Source: Eudorina sp. 2006-703-Eu-15 (taxonomy: Eukaryota > Chlorophyta > Chlorophyceae > Chlamydomonadales > Volvocaceae). Taken from it: a stretch of DNA of 64,000 nt. Positions 25,493 to 35,390 of the stretch are shown here, piece after piece. A program made the translations under genes and the position numbers. Positions within the stretch are counted from its first letter, which is position 1; each line of letters starts with the position of its first letter. The stretch lies in contig BDSI01000014.1 of the NCBI GenBank assembly GCA_003117195.1, forward strand, positions 1,433,001 through 1,497,000, given 5' to 3'. The notes beneath the pieces are model-generated. The model did not search any database and was not told where the DNA came from. It saw only the letters and a program-made list of their open reading frames with translations.

Positions 25493-25818
25493 GGCGGCGG
25501 CGGCTCCTCCTCATTCCGCCGCCGCAATTTCACATGGTCATCACCGCCTTCATGGGCATCAGTACGCGCGGCGCGGTCACCGACCTGCGTCGTTAGGAGG
25601 AGGAGGAGGAGGAGGAGGAGGAGGAGGAGGAGGAGGAGGAGGAGGAGGCAGCGCCGTCGTCGTCGGGCGGTCCGCCGACTTCCGCCGATGAAGGAAGCGG
25701 AGCGGAGCGTTACACCTCGCTTGCAGATGGCAGCGAGCGCGCTGAACGGGTGGATGAACATGACAGCGGACACCGCTGTAGCTCTAGTGTAATTCGCTGC
25801 AGTGTCATTCCAGTGCAA
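23708..25818 (-). CDS. Membrane-anchored helical protein, paralogue B of a tandem pair, function unknown
   Basis: Exon 1 (24835-25818) has a low-complexity N terminus with a run of about 18 leucines, then a poly-Gln run, then one clear transmembrane helix (LPMFAMVVILGMAVLLSQL). A charged helical region follows with LLAARDKLY, a FRRRGDLA motif and a DSRE end. The last exon (about 24342 to 23708) is almost entirely helical, opening with NEQAADELSQL and ending in a basic tail. The same blocks occur in the same order in the neighbour at 27007-29426, which shows a tandem duplication. The phases of the two exons do not join directly (in either paralogue), so a small middle exon is probably missing from this model. 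The start codon is uncertain: 25818 is the furthest upstream ATG in frame. The stop overlaps a good splice donor (GTGAGT at 23713-23708), so a further 3' exon is possible. I do not recognise the family. Confidence 0.55.
24668..24713. repeat. Inverted repeat in the intron of paralogue B
   Basis: Two 21-bp arms (24668-24688 and 24693-24713) pair at 18 of 21 positions around a 4-base loop; the outer 11 bp are perfect and contain GCATGC. It would fold into a stable hairpin in DNA or in the pre-mRNA. Confidence 0.8.
25459..25491. repeat. (CTG)n microsatellite coding poly-Gln in paralogue B
   Basis: About eleven CTG units on the plus strand read as CAG on the minus strand, giving the uninterrupted glutamine run before the transmembrane helix. 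Confidence 0.9.
25595..25648. repeat. (GGA)n microsatellite coding poly-Leu in paralogue B
   Basis: About eighteen GGA/AGG units on the plus strand read as CTC/CTC-type leucine codons in the minus-strand frame. The encoded run of about 18 leucines could act as a signal peptide or an extra membrane segment, if this part is translated. Confidence 0.9.
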
Positions 25819-27006
25819 ACAGCAGCAGCAGCAGCAGCAGCAAGTGAAGCATCACGGGACCGCGGTCTCACCGGGGGGAGCGAGGCGGATGGCATGGCCA
25901 CCTTGGGGTGCCTCGCGGGCGGACGTCAACAGGTGTGAGAGGTGTTGCTAGAAGCACCTGAGGTAGATGATGCTTTCCAATGAAATGCTGCTGCGTTGCA
26001 GCCTGCTGTTACGCGGATATGTCCGTAGCGCTACAATGCCAACACATTCATGCCACTCGTACCGGGCTACATTATCACGGGTGAAGTCTCGGGTAAAGTC
26101 ACGGGTACAAAAAAGGATACAGTAGCGGATCCAGTACCAGGCAACGGCCGGTTTCGGCTCTCCATGCGTGGCGGGCGCGGCCCGTCTCCGACGGCGATCG
26201 CCGAATTGCTTGGGTGCATGGGTGGTACCTGTCCAAAGACGCTTCAAGGACGTACGCCGACCCAGCGGATGATGGCGTGCTGGATACTGGATGGACGGAC
26301 CCGCGGACGTCGGTTCGGCGGCCGCTTCCTGCCGCCGACAACGAACCACCGCCGAGTGGCATGCCACCGGCAGGAACGAAGGGTCAGGGCAGATGGCTGG
26401 GGATCCTGGATGGGGACTGCCCCGTCGTCTGCCCTCGGATGGCTGCTCGTTGGTGATCATTGCACTTTGCACGCGTGCGTCGGGCGCAAATGCGCGCTTG
26501 GCGGAAATGAGCGCGGAACGGCTCTCGCCACGATTGTTACAGTGGCTGCCTGCCTCTGCCTGCTGCTGCTGGTGTAGCTGTAACCGCCACACGCCCATTA
26601 CGGCACTGTGATTAAAATATATAATTATTAGGTGGCACAAGCGCGCACTGCATTCCACACATACATGCCTAATAATTCAAAGGATCACGACGTAACATGC
26701 GCCCACCATGGGACGCCAAAGGCACCAGCCAAGCTACCCAACCGCATCCACCTACCACGCAACTCCTGGGGTCACGAGTGCATACGGATACGGTACTTGA
26801 TAGCAACCCATCATGCACGCATTATATACGGCGCCTAACTAGTTATTTGCACGGCAGCCAACCACGCTGCGGCAACTAAGGCGCGCAACAGCAGCGACGT
26901 GATGTGCAGGTAGGGGCCGTGTGGCCCCGCCTCCACCGTGCAGGGCCCAAAAATTGAAACCTGCCTGTTGACCACCTGTTACATCAAAATGCATACCCTT
27001 TGATCA
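25819..27006. other. Spacer between the two coiled-coil paralogues
   Basis: About 1.2 kb holding the promoter of paralogue B and the 3' UTR of paralogue A. It is less GC-rich than the genes. Open frames here show no coding character. Confidence 0.55.
26979..26983 (-). terminator. Candidate TGTAA polyadenylation signal of paralogue A
   Basis: On the minus strand TGTAA lies about 25 bases beyond the stop codon at 27007. TGTAA is the usual poly(A) signal in Chlamydomonas and relatives. The 3' UTR would be unusually short, so the assignment is tentative. Confidence 0.4.
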
Positions 27007-29426
27007 TCACGGCCGCCGAGTGAGCTTCAGATGCAATTCCTTCTTGACCGCACTCCGCTTGGCGTGAACCGCCGACTGGAAGCCCACGAAAGAGTCGAAC
27101 GACCGGTCGGCGCGCGCCAGCGCCTGCCGTACCGCGCCCGCCACCTCCTCGCCGAATCCCGAGCCCGCCAGCTCAACCCAACGGCTGGCGTCGTCACGGC
27201 CGCACAGCGCCTCGAAGTCCCGTACGGCATCGCGGTACACCTTGGCCCGGTTCCGGTAGTGGTCCCGTACCTGATGCAGTACGGTCATTACGTCATCCAG
27301 TACGTCACCCACGCCCGCCATCAGTGCCGTACCGTCGTCCAGGTGGGCGCCCACCGCATCCAACATCTTGGCTTCCACGATATGACGCCGGTAGTCCTCG
27401 CGTGCCCGCACACGCCGCTCGTACATCTCCTGCTCGTCATTGTACCGCCTCCAGTACGACTCATGCCGTATCCGATTCGCGCCCGACACCCAACCGAACC
27501 AGGAGGGCTGCGGCGGCGGGCCTAGCGCCTTCTGCGCAAGGGGCGGCGCCGGCGGCGCCGGCGCCAGCACCCCCTGGTCCACCTTCTCCGCGCTGTCAAT
27601 CAGCGCCTTGAGCCGATCCGCCTCGTGTTGGAGCCGCCCGCCTCGACCCTTGGCGGCTATGAGCCAATCGACGCTGTCGCTCTGCAAGTCATGGGCCTTC
27701 TTGGCGAGCTGCGCGTACCTGAGTGCCAGCTGGTTGATCTCGTCGGCGGCCTGCTCACTGACGGCCGATGCGTCGCGCAGGTGGCCGAACACCTTGATCC
27801 GTTTCCCGGGGGTGGCGGGGGGCGAGGACGAGGGGAAGGGGGCAAACTTCGGGTCAAAGGATGGACCTAAACAAGTGTATTGCGGGAACGCGAATCAAAG
27901 ATACAGGAACACTTGCCTAAAGCCCAAGGGATGCACAAGGTGTATCTATCCGTACAGCTGCCTGGGCCTGTCGTACGTACAGTCCGAATGAGAGCTGGAA
28001 GCGGGGGACCCGGGGCGGGGGAAGCCCATTAAGCATAAACCCCGTGTAAGGACATAGCTGTCCGACAAGACCAGTCGGACCACCCGTTCTTGGAAGGGCA
28101 AGGTCATTATCAAGACCGAAGTTCTTAAACATGGCCGCTGTGACCATCGGCCACGCTGAGAGGCTGTATGTCGCGCGTCGGGGCACGGCCCTACCATCGC
28201 CCACGGAGCATTCAACGAGACTACCAAGCTGGGCGCTCGGCTTGGCGACACCGCGTTGAACCCCTCATCACAGCGGTGCAGCCGGGACATCTGGGACAGC
28301 TGGGACAGCTGGGACAGCTGGGACAGCTGGGACAGCTGGGACAGCTGGGACAGCTGGGACAGCTGGGACAGCTGGGACAGCTGGGACAGCTGGGGCAGTT
28401 GGGGCAGCTGGGGCGGCTGGGGCAACTGGGGCAGCTGGGGCAGCTGGGGCAGCTGGGGCAGCTGGCTGGGCACGCGGACTCTCACGCAGGGCACACGGGT
28501 TCCTTCACCTGTTCTCGGCTGTCTAGGTCGGGCGAGATGGCTTGCGCGGCGCGCAACACAGCCGACAGCGCGTCGCGCGCACGACCCTGCACGACGAGCG
28601 TTACATCGGCGGTCTGCTCGTCCAAGCCGTGCGTCTCCTCCGCCAGCCCGCGCATGCCCCGCATGATGCCGTGATGCCGCTCCGCCAGACCGTCTCCCGC
28701 CACCGCCAGGTCGCCCCGGCGCCGAAACTCCGCCAAGGCGCTTTCCGTCACTTTGAGCTTCATCTCGCCGACGTACAGCCCTTCGCGTACGGCCAAAAGC
28801 TCGACTGACATCGGGTCGGTGGCCGCGCCGGCGGCGTCGTCCTCGGCGCCGGCGGCGGTGCCGACCCCCGCTGTGGCGGAGGCGCCCAGTACGGCATACA
28901 GGAAGGTCGCAGCCGCGGCGGAGGGTCGATTCGCGCCCTTCATGGCGGCGTCGTGCATGGCACCACGCAATCCGGTGATGGGCGATTCGGGGGTGCCGTC
29001 CTGGACTATGTTTGCAGCCAACCACAAGGTGGTGAGGACTACCGCCGTGAGGACCGGAACTAGGTAGCGGCCGACATCACCCAGAGACCTCCAGATGCAG
29101 CTGCGCGTAGCTTCTTCCCGGGCATCTGGGCGCTGCTGGTGGTGTCTCAAGGAGCCGTCACGGCGGTGATGGACAGCACACGGCGTGCTGGAGGCAGACT
29201 GCTGTGGCCGGCGGTGACTGACTCGCAGGCTCCTGCCGAGGGTGGTATCGCGATCAACGGAGAGCGGCTGCTCGGTGGCGCTGAAGGTGGTGGTCGTGCA
29301 GCAAGGGGCGTTCTGTCCTGTTCCCCCGTCGTTGGGGAGGTGAGTGGGCTGTGGGGGCATCCCACCGCCGCCGTCAGCGGCAGGCAAGCCGGTTGTGATG
29401 GTCGCGTGCCTCCTGTCGTGGATCAT
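27007..29426 (-). CDS. Membrane-anchored helical protein, paralogue A of a tandem pair, function unknown
   Basis: Exon 1 (28509-29426, 306 codons) has a hydrophilic N terminus, a transmembrane helix ([20 protein letters not shown]) and a helical region with LLAVREGLY, the FRRRGDLA motif and DSREQ, matching paralogue B block by block. The last exon (start near 27865 or 27848, end 27007) reads [12 protein letters not shown] then a long heptad-like helix rich in Arg/Glu/Ala, ending KLTRRP. It contains a longer central insert than B (Ala/Pro-rich, then a Trp-rich WFGW segment). The start at 29426 is the only ATG well upstream of the membrane segment with an open frame. As in B, exon phases do not join directly, so a short middle exon is likely. 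Protein topology suggests a single-pass membrane protein with a large coiled-coil domain on one side. No known domain is recognised. Confidence 0.6.
28283..28475. repeat. 9-bp minisatellite (GGGACAGCT)n in the intron of paralogue A
   Basis: About 21 units of a 9-bp repeat occupy most of the first 230 bases of the intron. The left half (plus strand) is nearly homogeneous GGGACAGCT; the right half has drifted to GGGGCAGCT. Each unit contains AGCT. The array begins roughly 30 bases inside the intron from the donor at 28508. Confidence 0.95.
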
Positions 29427-31169
29427 GATGCGAACCTGGTGCAGAAAGCGACGTCTCGCTTGGGTTTACTGCTGGGTTTACTGCTGTGAGGAATGTTGTG
29501 CTGTATGATTAATGTGGCCTGTTCTGTTGCCGTTTGTTGCGTTGCGTTGCGTCGTGAGCTTTGCATGCAGTGGTCTTGGAAGCAAGCATTTGCAGTCGGC
29601 TGTGTTTTATTGCATAAAAGTGCTTGGTTGCATAACGGATAAACCTGTTTCTCGCCGGAACTTCGCCCGAACGTCAAGGATAGCAAGATGTGAACTGAAC
29701 CAGCATGCGTCACGTGCTTATATCTCACCCAGTCCAATCGAGTAGGATATTAGGAAGACAGAATGATATACAATATAAAGGCTATCCAATTGGCCAGCTG
29801 TTGTGGCTCCTTCGCGTTCATTTTGGTTTTGGTTTGGTTTTAACCTTTATCATAAATCACTGCCAAAGTCATCGGCGCGCCTCCAGGGCGTCCGCTCTGC
29901 GCCTGCGATGTGCCCCGACACACCATCAACCCACTACAAATTATGGAGTCAGCGGGATCACCCCGCGGGAGCCGAGCCGGCCGCGCGAGTGTCGAAATGC
30001 TTTCCTGCCGTGACCACTTGCAAATGGGTTCATTCAATTCTGGGACGTATCCCTAACGCCAGAAGGTCGGCAGGAGAAAGGCTGTCAAGGGACGGGCCCC
30101 GACGGGCGGGCCGCCTCGGGCGTTTGGCGTCAGTTTTCGGTCGGTTGTCGCCCGGGGGCCAGCCAAACTCACACACTGCGACGCGCTGCATGCATGCACG
30201 CGTGCTATCCGCGCGACGTTCCACTTCAAAATGAACTTACCTGCAAATGAGCCCTCCTGCTACGAGCCGAGCAAAACGCCCCCCTGAACCTGTGTGTGTG
30301 TGATGCCGTACCGCCGCCTGCTCCGATCCCGACCTGCCCTACTTTACAAGAGCCACGTCGGGCAATGCAGTAAAGAGACATTGGCGGCGTGGTAATGGTA
30401 ACCCTAGTGAATGCAGTACACACATGGGTTGGTTGAGCAGTGCGATGCCGGCCTGCGTCTTGGGAACCGGACCGACCCAGACGTCGGCCGGGATCCAAAA
30501 ATGCCTACTAGGTCATTCTCGCGGGTGGCAGTGAAGCACCGGAGGGACCGATACCACCGAGCACCGGCACCATGTCACCCACCACGAGGTCGTCAAAACG
30601 CAACAAGACATCCATGGTGGGCGACAGGAGCTGAGCCCATCGCCCATCTCCTCCACGTCTCACCCTTCCAAGCGAAAATCCGTACTTAAAAAGTGAACGG
30701 CCCTGGGACAGCTACCATCGGACAACTCGGTCGCAACCCCAAGCCCCTCCAACCAAAAATGTGTCCGTGTCCGTACAAATGCACGGCCGCGTCTGCACCG
30801 CGTCTGAACACTCCCACCCGAAGTATATCACCTATTGTGGAAATGCACGACGACGCGCCGTCACACCGTCTGCTGGGTGTGACGACTTGCGGGATGATGC
30901 CCTTTGAGCGGTCGATATGGGAAGGCTAATACCGCTGGATGCATACGTGTACCGGGGATTGGGTCCAGACTGAATGCAGTCCAACTAAAATCAAGATCAC
31001 TCTACAAACACACAAACACCCTGCCCTGCCTGGGCGGTTATGGGTGGGCTCCTCATTAAACACACCCTGCATACACATCCAACCGACACAGGTGCACCAT
31101 TGAAGTGATCCAAACAACCTTGGCTGGGCTGGTGCCGGGGCGGTGCACTGCGCTGCCAGCGCCCGACCG

Positions 31170-31211
31170 ACCGACCGACGGGACGGCCCCACCGACCGAC
31201 GGGACGGCCCC
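31170..31211. repeat. 21-bp tandem repeat, two copies
   Basis: Two identical 21-bp units (31170-31190 and 31191-31211), each starting ACCGACCGACGGG. Confidence 0.85.
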
Positions 31212-31263
31212 ACCGAAGCGAACCAAAAGAGGTGAAGGCCAGCGTCATGACGCGCCCGCAGCA

Positions 31264-31314
31264 GACCGACAGAGCCTACAGACCGACAGAGCCTACAGAC
31301 CGACAGAGCCTACA
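31264..31314. repeat. 17-bp tandem repeat, three copies
   Basis: Three identical, directly adjacent units of GACCGACAGAGCCTACA. Confidence 0.9.
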
Positions 31315-33002
31315 GCCGCACAGCAACGCCTCGTCAGCAGCCACCACACACAACGACCTTGCATGCACACTAAATGACCAACAACAAATAACGACCATCT
31401 CCGGCTGGGCAGCTCGCGCGGAATGTCCTCTCCAGATGGCGCCGGCCCCGCTGCCATCGACGGGAGCCCCCGCCCCCGCCCTCGGAGCAACCCACCACAC
31501 CTCCCTCCATCAACTTCAGTTGGGTTTGAGCAGTGGACGCACGGCACTAAGGGCTTCACCGCATGGGCCCGAAGTCCGGCGACCTACGACATCGAACTTT
31601 CGAGTGCTGTGCCGTACAGAGCGGCGCCCTTGCGCGCCCTTGCGTCCCGAAGTCACAGAGGGGACTGGCCAAGAGCGCGAGGCCTGACCTCTCCATCTCA
31701 AGGATCGAGGACGAGATCCCCCGCCCCACTCATCCACAACCACCCACACACCCACACCCACATTCTCACAACAGGCATGAACACATGCAGCACCAAGTTT
31801 AGACCCAAGTCGCCGCCCCATGACGCCGGCAGTATCAAGCGCGGACCCAGCGACCAACACTGCCGCCAACCGCCAACCCCAGCACCCCGCAGCGGCGAAG
31901 TCGTGGAAACCGAAATCAATCAAGTCCATTGCCCTCCCCCCGTGCCAGATACCCCTCCCCTCTCTCCTGGGGGACCCCAAGAGGCCTCTGTCCCTCGGGA
32001 CCAGACCTCTGCGCCGCACCCCCTCGGGGCCTTCTCTCCTCGCGCCGGGTGTGCACCGCGTGATGCCGTCCCTGGAGCAGCGTGCTCGCGTCCCCCCAGA
32101 GGGGGCCCCGACACTACGAACCGATGCACCACCACATGCACGTCGGTGACGCGACCACAGCGACGACGGTCGCCATTACCGAGCCCCGTGGTCCTTGCCA
32201 CGTCGTCGTTGTGGCCGCCATTGTCGTACGCATCGCTGTCGTGGAGGAATTTTTGTGCAGACAACCCGCGCGGAAAGTGGAAATTCCGCCGCGGCATCAA
32301 ATGGCAATCAACCTATCCCGGTCACGTCGTGCGGCACCCCGCGGCCTGCGTCAGATCGAGGCCGCACCCCAACACAGTCTGGGCAGTTTGCAATTTAACC
32401 CCACCAAATACAAGCGTGGCCGTAGCCAGCGTGGCCGTACCAGCGTGGCCGTAGCCACGCTGGTATTTTTACAAGACAGGCGAGACAGGAGCCGCCGCCG
32501 CTGTGTACCAGACTGTCACGGGCCGCTTCGGCCGCGCCGGATCAACGACGCCTGAAGCGCTCGCGCACACCAACAAAATACCCACATACGCACAAACACA
32601 AACACACACACGCACCCACCCCGGGCAGACGTAAGCGAATGCGGGCCGGCGGTCGAACCCGAAGGGACCACAAATCCTTCACACGCGCCTCGCAGTGGCA
32701 GGGCAATCAAGGGCTTTCGGCGCGCGAAAAGCTCAGCCATCCAGACACCACGCTGAGCTCGGCGCCGCCGACCGACGCACACAAAGGACCGGTGAAGCAG
32801 GTGCAGCCCGCCCCGAACCTCCTCTGGGTAAAGCGACCCATAGGTCGGCCGAGCCGCCACCCGCCCGTGCCGCGCCGGCTGCCAGGCGCATCGTACGAAG
32901 CGCCCGGACCAAGCAACCGGCGCGCTGCGGGCTGAGCCCCAAACCGAAAATAAACCAAAAGCCAACATACCCCATGCAACGCTGCCCAACGCAGATGTCC
33001 GT

Positions 33003-33073
33003 AACATGCCGCCCCAACATGCCGCCCTAACATGCCGCCCCAACATGCCGCCCTAATATGCCGCCCTAACATG
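33003..33073. repeat. 13-bp tandem repeat, about five and a half copies
   Basis: Units of AACATGCCGCCCC and AACATGCCGCCCT alternate, with one AATATG variant. The C/T alternation at the last position suggests a 26-bp higher-order unit that was itself duplicated. Confidence 0.9.
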
Positions 33074-33873
33074 TGCGCACGTCTCCAGAGTACCAAGAAC
33101 TGCAGATCTCAGGTAAGGACCAGCGCGGCACGGCGACGGTTAGAAGGGCCCGCAGCAGGTTGTGTTCGCTGCGCACCCTGCTCGCTACTCCCCCTTGGAC
33201 TGGATTGGACTGAACGGAGGCGGCCACCGCCACCGACCACCGCCCACCGCCTCGCCCTGGAGGACTCTTGGATGAGAGCCACCGCGTCGCGGGGCGTCGG
33301 CACCATCGGAACCGCCGCAACAGCGATAACACAGGGCGCGGCGGAGGCGGAGACGGAGGCGGCTAAGCACGACCAGCCAGGCTGGCGGCGGCAGTCATCA
33401 TTATTATACACAGTACGACCACAGAATCGAGATTCGTACCGGACGTGCGTGCGGCGCCCTGAATGGACGGCCCGGAGATCGCCCGCGCCGTTGGACTACC
33501 CCCAGATGGCCGAGTCCGGGGGGGCACTGACTGGACATGCAAGCGGCGCGTTCGAGGGCGCGTGTCGGGGCCGCCTGGCTCCTTCCTCCTTTCCCGCTCC
33601 CGATACGGCAGATGCACACCCTGGTGTTAGTTGTATGATGGTTCCCATTTTGGTTGGGAGGTATTCGCGCCACAAAATATACATCTGCTAAATATGGAAT
33701 GACCGCACACGCCCACACGCCCTGAACCGCGTCTGAGCCCGGTTTGGTATTGCACTGCGTATTGCCTCCAGCCCAGGTCCCAATAACGTCGGATGACTGG
33801 GCAGACGGGTCCAGCCTTGCTTGTGTCCAGCGGTCCGTTCCGTTCTGACAGCATAGTGCGTTGACAAGCACAC

Positions 33874-33874
33874 C

Positions 33875-33910
<36 letters not shown>

Positions 33911-33922
33911 GGCAGACAGACA
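33874..33922. repeat. (CAGA)n microsatellite
   Basis: About twelve CAGA units with one G interruption. Confidence 0.9.
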
Positions 33923-34550
33923 CGTGGTTCAGGTGCATTCCGCGCTGCGTAGGCACACGCACATACACACACAGTTCAATCCCACGCAAATATCTCAAAC
34001 CGTTTCCACCCCAACCAGCTGATGTACATCAGAGCGCATTCATGAGGACAGCGACGACGCGCTGCTACACCCTGGGGGGCACGACATCTGCAAAAAACTC
34101 CGAAAAGCAATTTCGCGAATCGCGAGCCCGTAAAATTCTGAGACGTGCTTCGACAGCTCTTTTCATGAGCTCGCGAGGAAGTGGAGCCCGGCCGCCAGTG
34201 TCCACCGTGCACTGCATCCTCCGAAACGCTTTTGATGATGTGTCGATGTCGGTGGGAGAGGGAGGGGGACGTCCGCAGACATCCACCACCATCTGAGCCC
34301 TACCCAAGCACCTCCGTCGGCCCTCGCGCCCAACCACCACACCGCACCACACCTCCCGCCGGCCGCTCTCTCGTGTGGAAGCCCTTTATCCCAAGGCCCA
34401 ACCCAAACGGCCGGCCGAGACTGACAGCCGCCAACGCATCCCCTATCACAAACGTTTTGAGAGGAGGCCAGGGCGCTGTCGCTGTTGTCGTGTCGCGGCC
34501 GAGACGGCAGGACCCGACCGCGGCCCCACGCCGGCTTCCGCCGGGGTGAC

Positions 34551-35390
34551 CTAGGAGGACCCGACCGCAGCCGCGCTGCGCGCCTGGCCACCCAGCAGCG
34601 GGGTATCGTCGCAACCCCCGCCACCGCCGCCGCCGCCGCCGCCGGCTTTCGACAGACCGTAGGATTGCCACGCGGTCGACACAGTCGACGGTGGCGACCC
34701 GGTGGGCGGCTGCAGCGCCGTCGACCGAGGGGAGCGCTCCGGCTCCGAAACTGCGGCGGCCATCGCGGCCTCCGCCACGCTGCCCGCTGCCGACAGCTTC
34801 AACGCCGATTCCGCCCTCAGCGGCGGCAGAGGACTCGGCGGGTCCTGCCACCGCACCTGCGACGGCAGCTCCAGGACGGGTGACGACGCTGCCGGCGCCG
34901 CCGCGGCGGCGGCGGCGGCGGCGGCTGCGGGCCGGGTGGCTCCCGGCCCCGCCGGCAGCACGGGGCTGCCGAGGTCGTTGGCGACGCCCGTGATGCCGTC
35001 GAACTCGTAGCCGGCGTGCGGCCGCAGCGGCGGCAGCGACGGCGCCCTCATGGAGGGCATCTTATCGTACAGCGCCGGGGCCGACGCGTTCGAGGAGGGG
35101 TTGCGGGAGATGCGCATCGAGTTGACGCTGGTCATGACCGGCGCCGGCGGCGGCGACGCCGCCGCCGCCGCCGTCGCCGCCGGCTCGGATGCCGTGAAGG
35201 CGGCGCCGACGGCGCCGAGGCCGCCGCCGCCGTTGCCGCCGGGCGCGCCCGCGAAGGAGCCGCAGCCGCGGCCCGCGCCCACGACCGCGACCTGTTGGGT
35301 GCTGGGGTAGACCCCGGCCACGGAGTGCGAGCGGGCGCTGGCCTGCTGCGGATGGGCGCCGGGGGCTTGGCTGCGGCGCAGTGAAGCCAT
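34551..35390 (-). CDS. Low-complexity protein, probable coding exon or single-exon gene, unknown function
   Basis: A 279-residue open frame starting ATG at 35390 (MASLRRSQAPG) and ending TAG at 34551. The composition is uneven but protein-like: basic Ser-rich N terminus, Gly/Ala runs in the middle, a hydrophilic stretch with MTSVNSMRISRN and YDKMPSMRAPSLPPL, a 14-residue Ala run, and a C terminus with a Gly run followed by DDTPLL. Third positions are strongly G/C as in the neighbouring genes. The frame is open a further 13 codons upstream (ATG at 35429), and a pyrimidine-rich stretch at 35400-35460 could be a 3' splice site, so this may be the last exon of a larger gene. No domain is recognised. 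Confidence 0.45.
   Translation of the reverse strand: MASLRRSQAPGAHPQQASARSHSVAGVYPSTQQVAVVGAGRGCGSFAGAPGGNGGGGLGAVGAAFTASEPAATAAAAASPPPAPVMTSVNSMRISRNPSSNASAPALYDKMPSMRAPSLPPLRPHAGYEFDGITGVANDLGSPVLPAGPGATRPAAAAAAAAAAAPAASSPVLELPSQVRWQDPPSPLPPLRAESALKLSAAGSVAEAAMAAAVSEPERSPRSTALQPPTGSPPSTVSTAWQSYGLSKAGGGGGGGGGGCDDTPLLGGQARSAAAVGSS

Larger units (their letters stand above)
29427..34550. other. Long intergenic region with minor tandem repeats, no gene accepted
   Basis: About 5.1 kb. Parts (29500-30000) are clearly lower in GC than the genes. The open frames that exist, including one of 343 codons at 31423-32454 on the plus strand, show no family resemblance, odd composition and no splice pattern. 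Several short tandem repeats are listed separately. Promoter elements for paralogue A (starting at 29426) should lie at its left end. Confidence 0.55.

Noticed and set aside
25434..25691. Plus-strand poly-Ala/poly-Gly frame
   Set aside because: Antisense reading of the trinucleotide repeats in paralogue B.
28283..28475. Possible CRISPR-like repeat array
   Set aside because: Units are 9 bp and contiguous without spacers; it is a minisatellite in a eukaryotic intron.
31423..32454. 343-codon open frame on the plus strand
   Set aside because: Pro/Arg/His/Thr-rich with a TH-repeat segment, no family resemblance, no splice context; long frames arise easily in GC-rich DNA.
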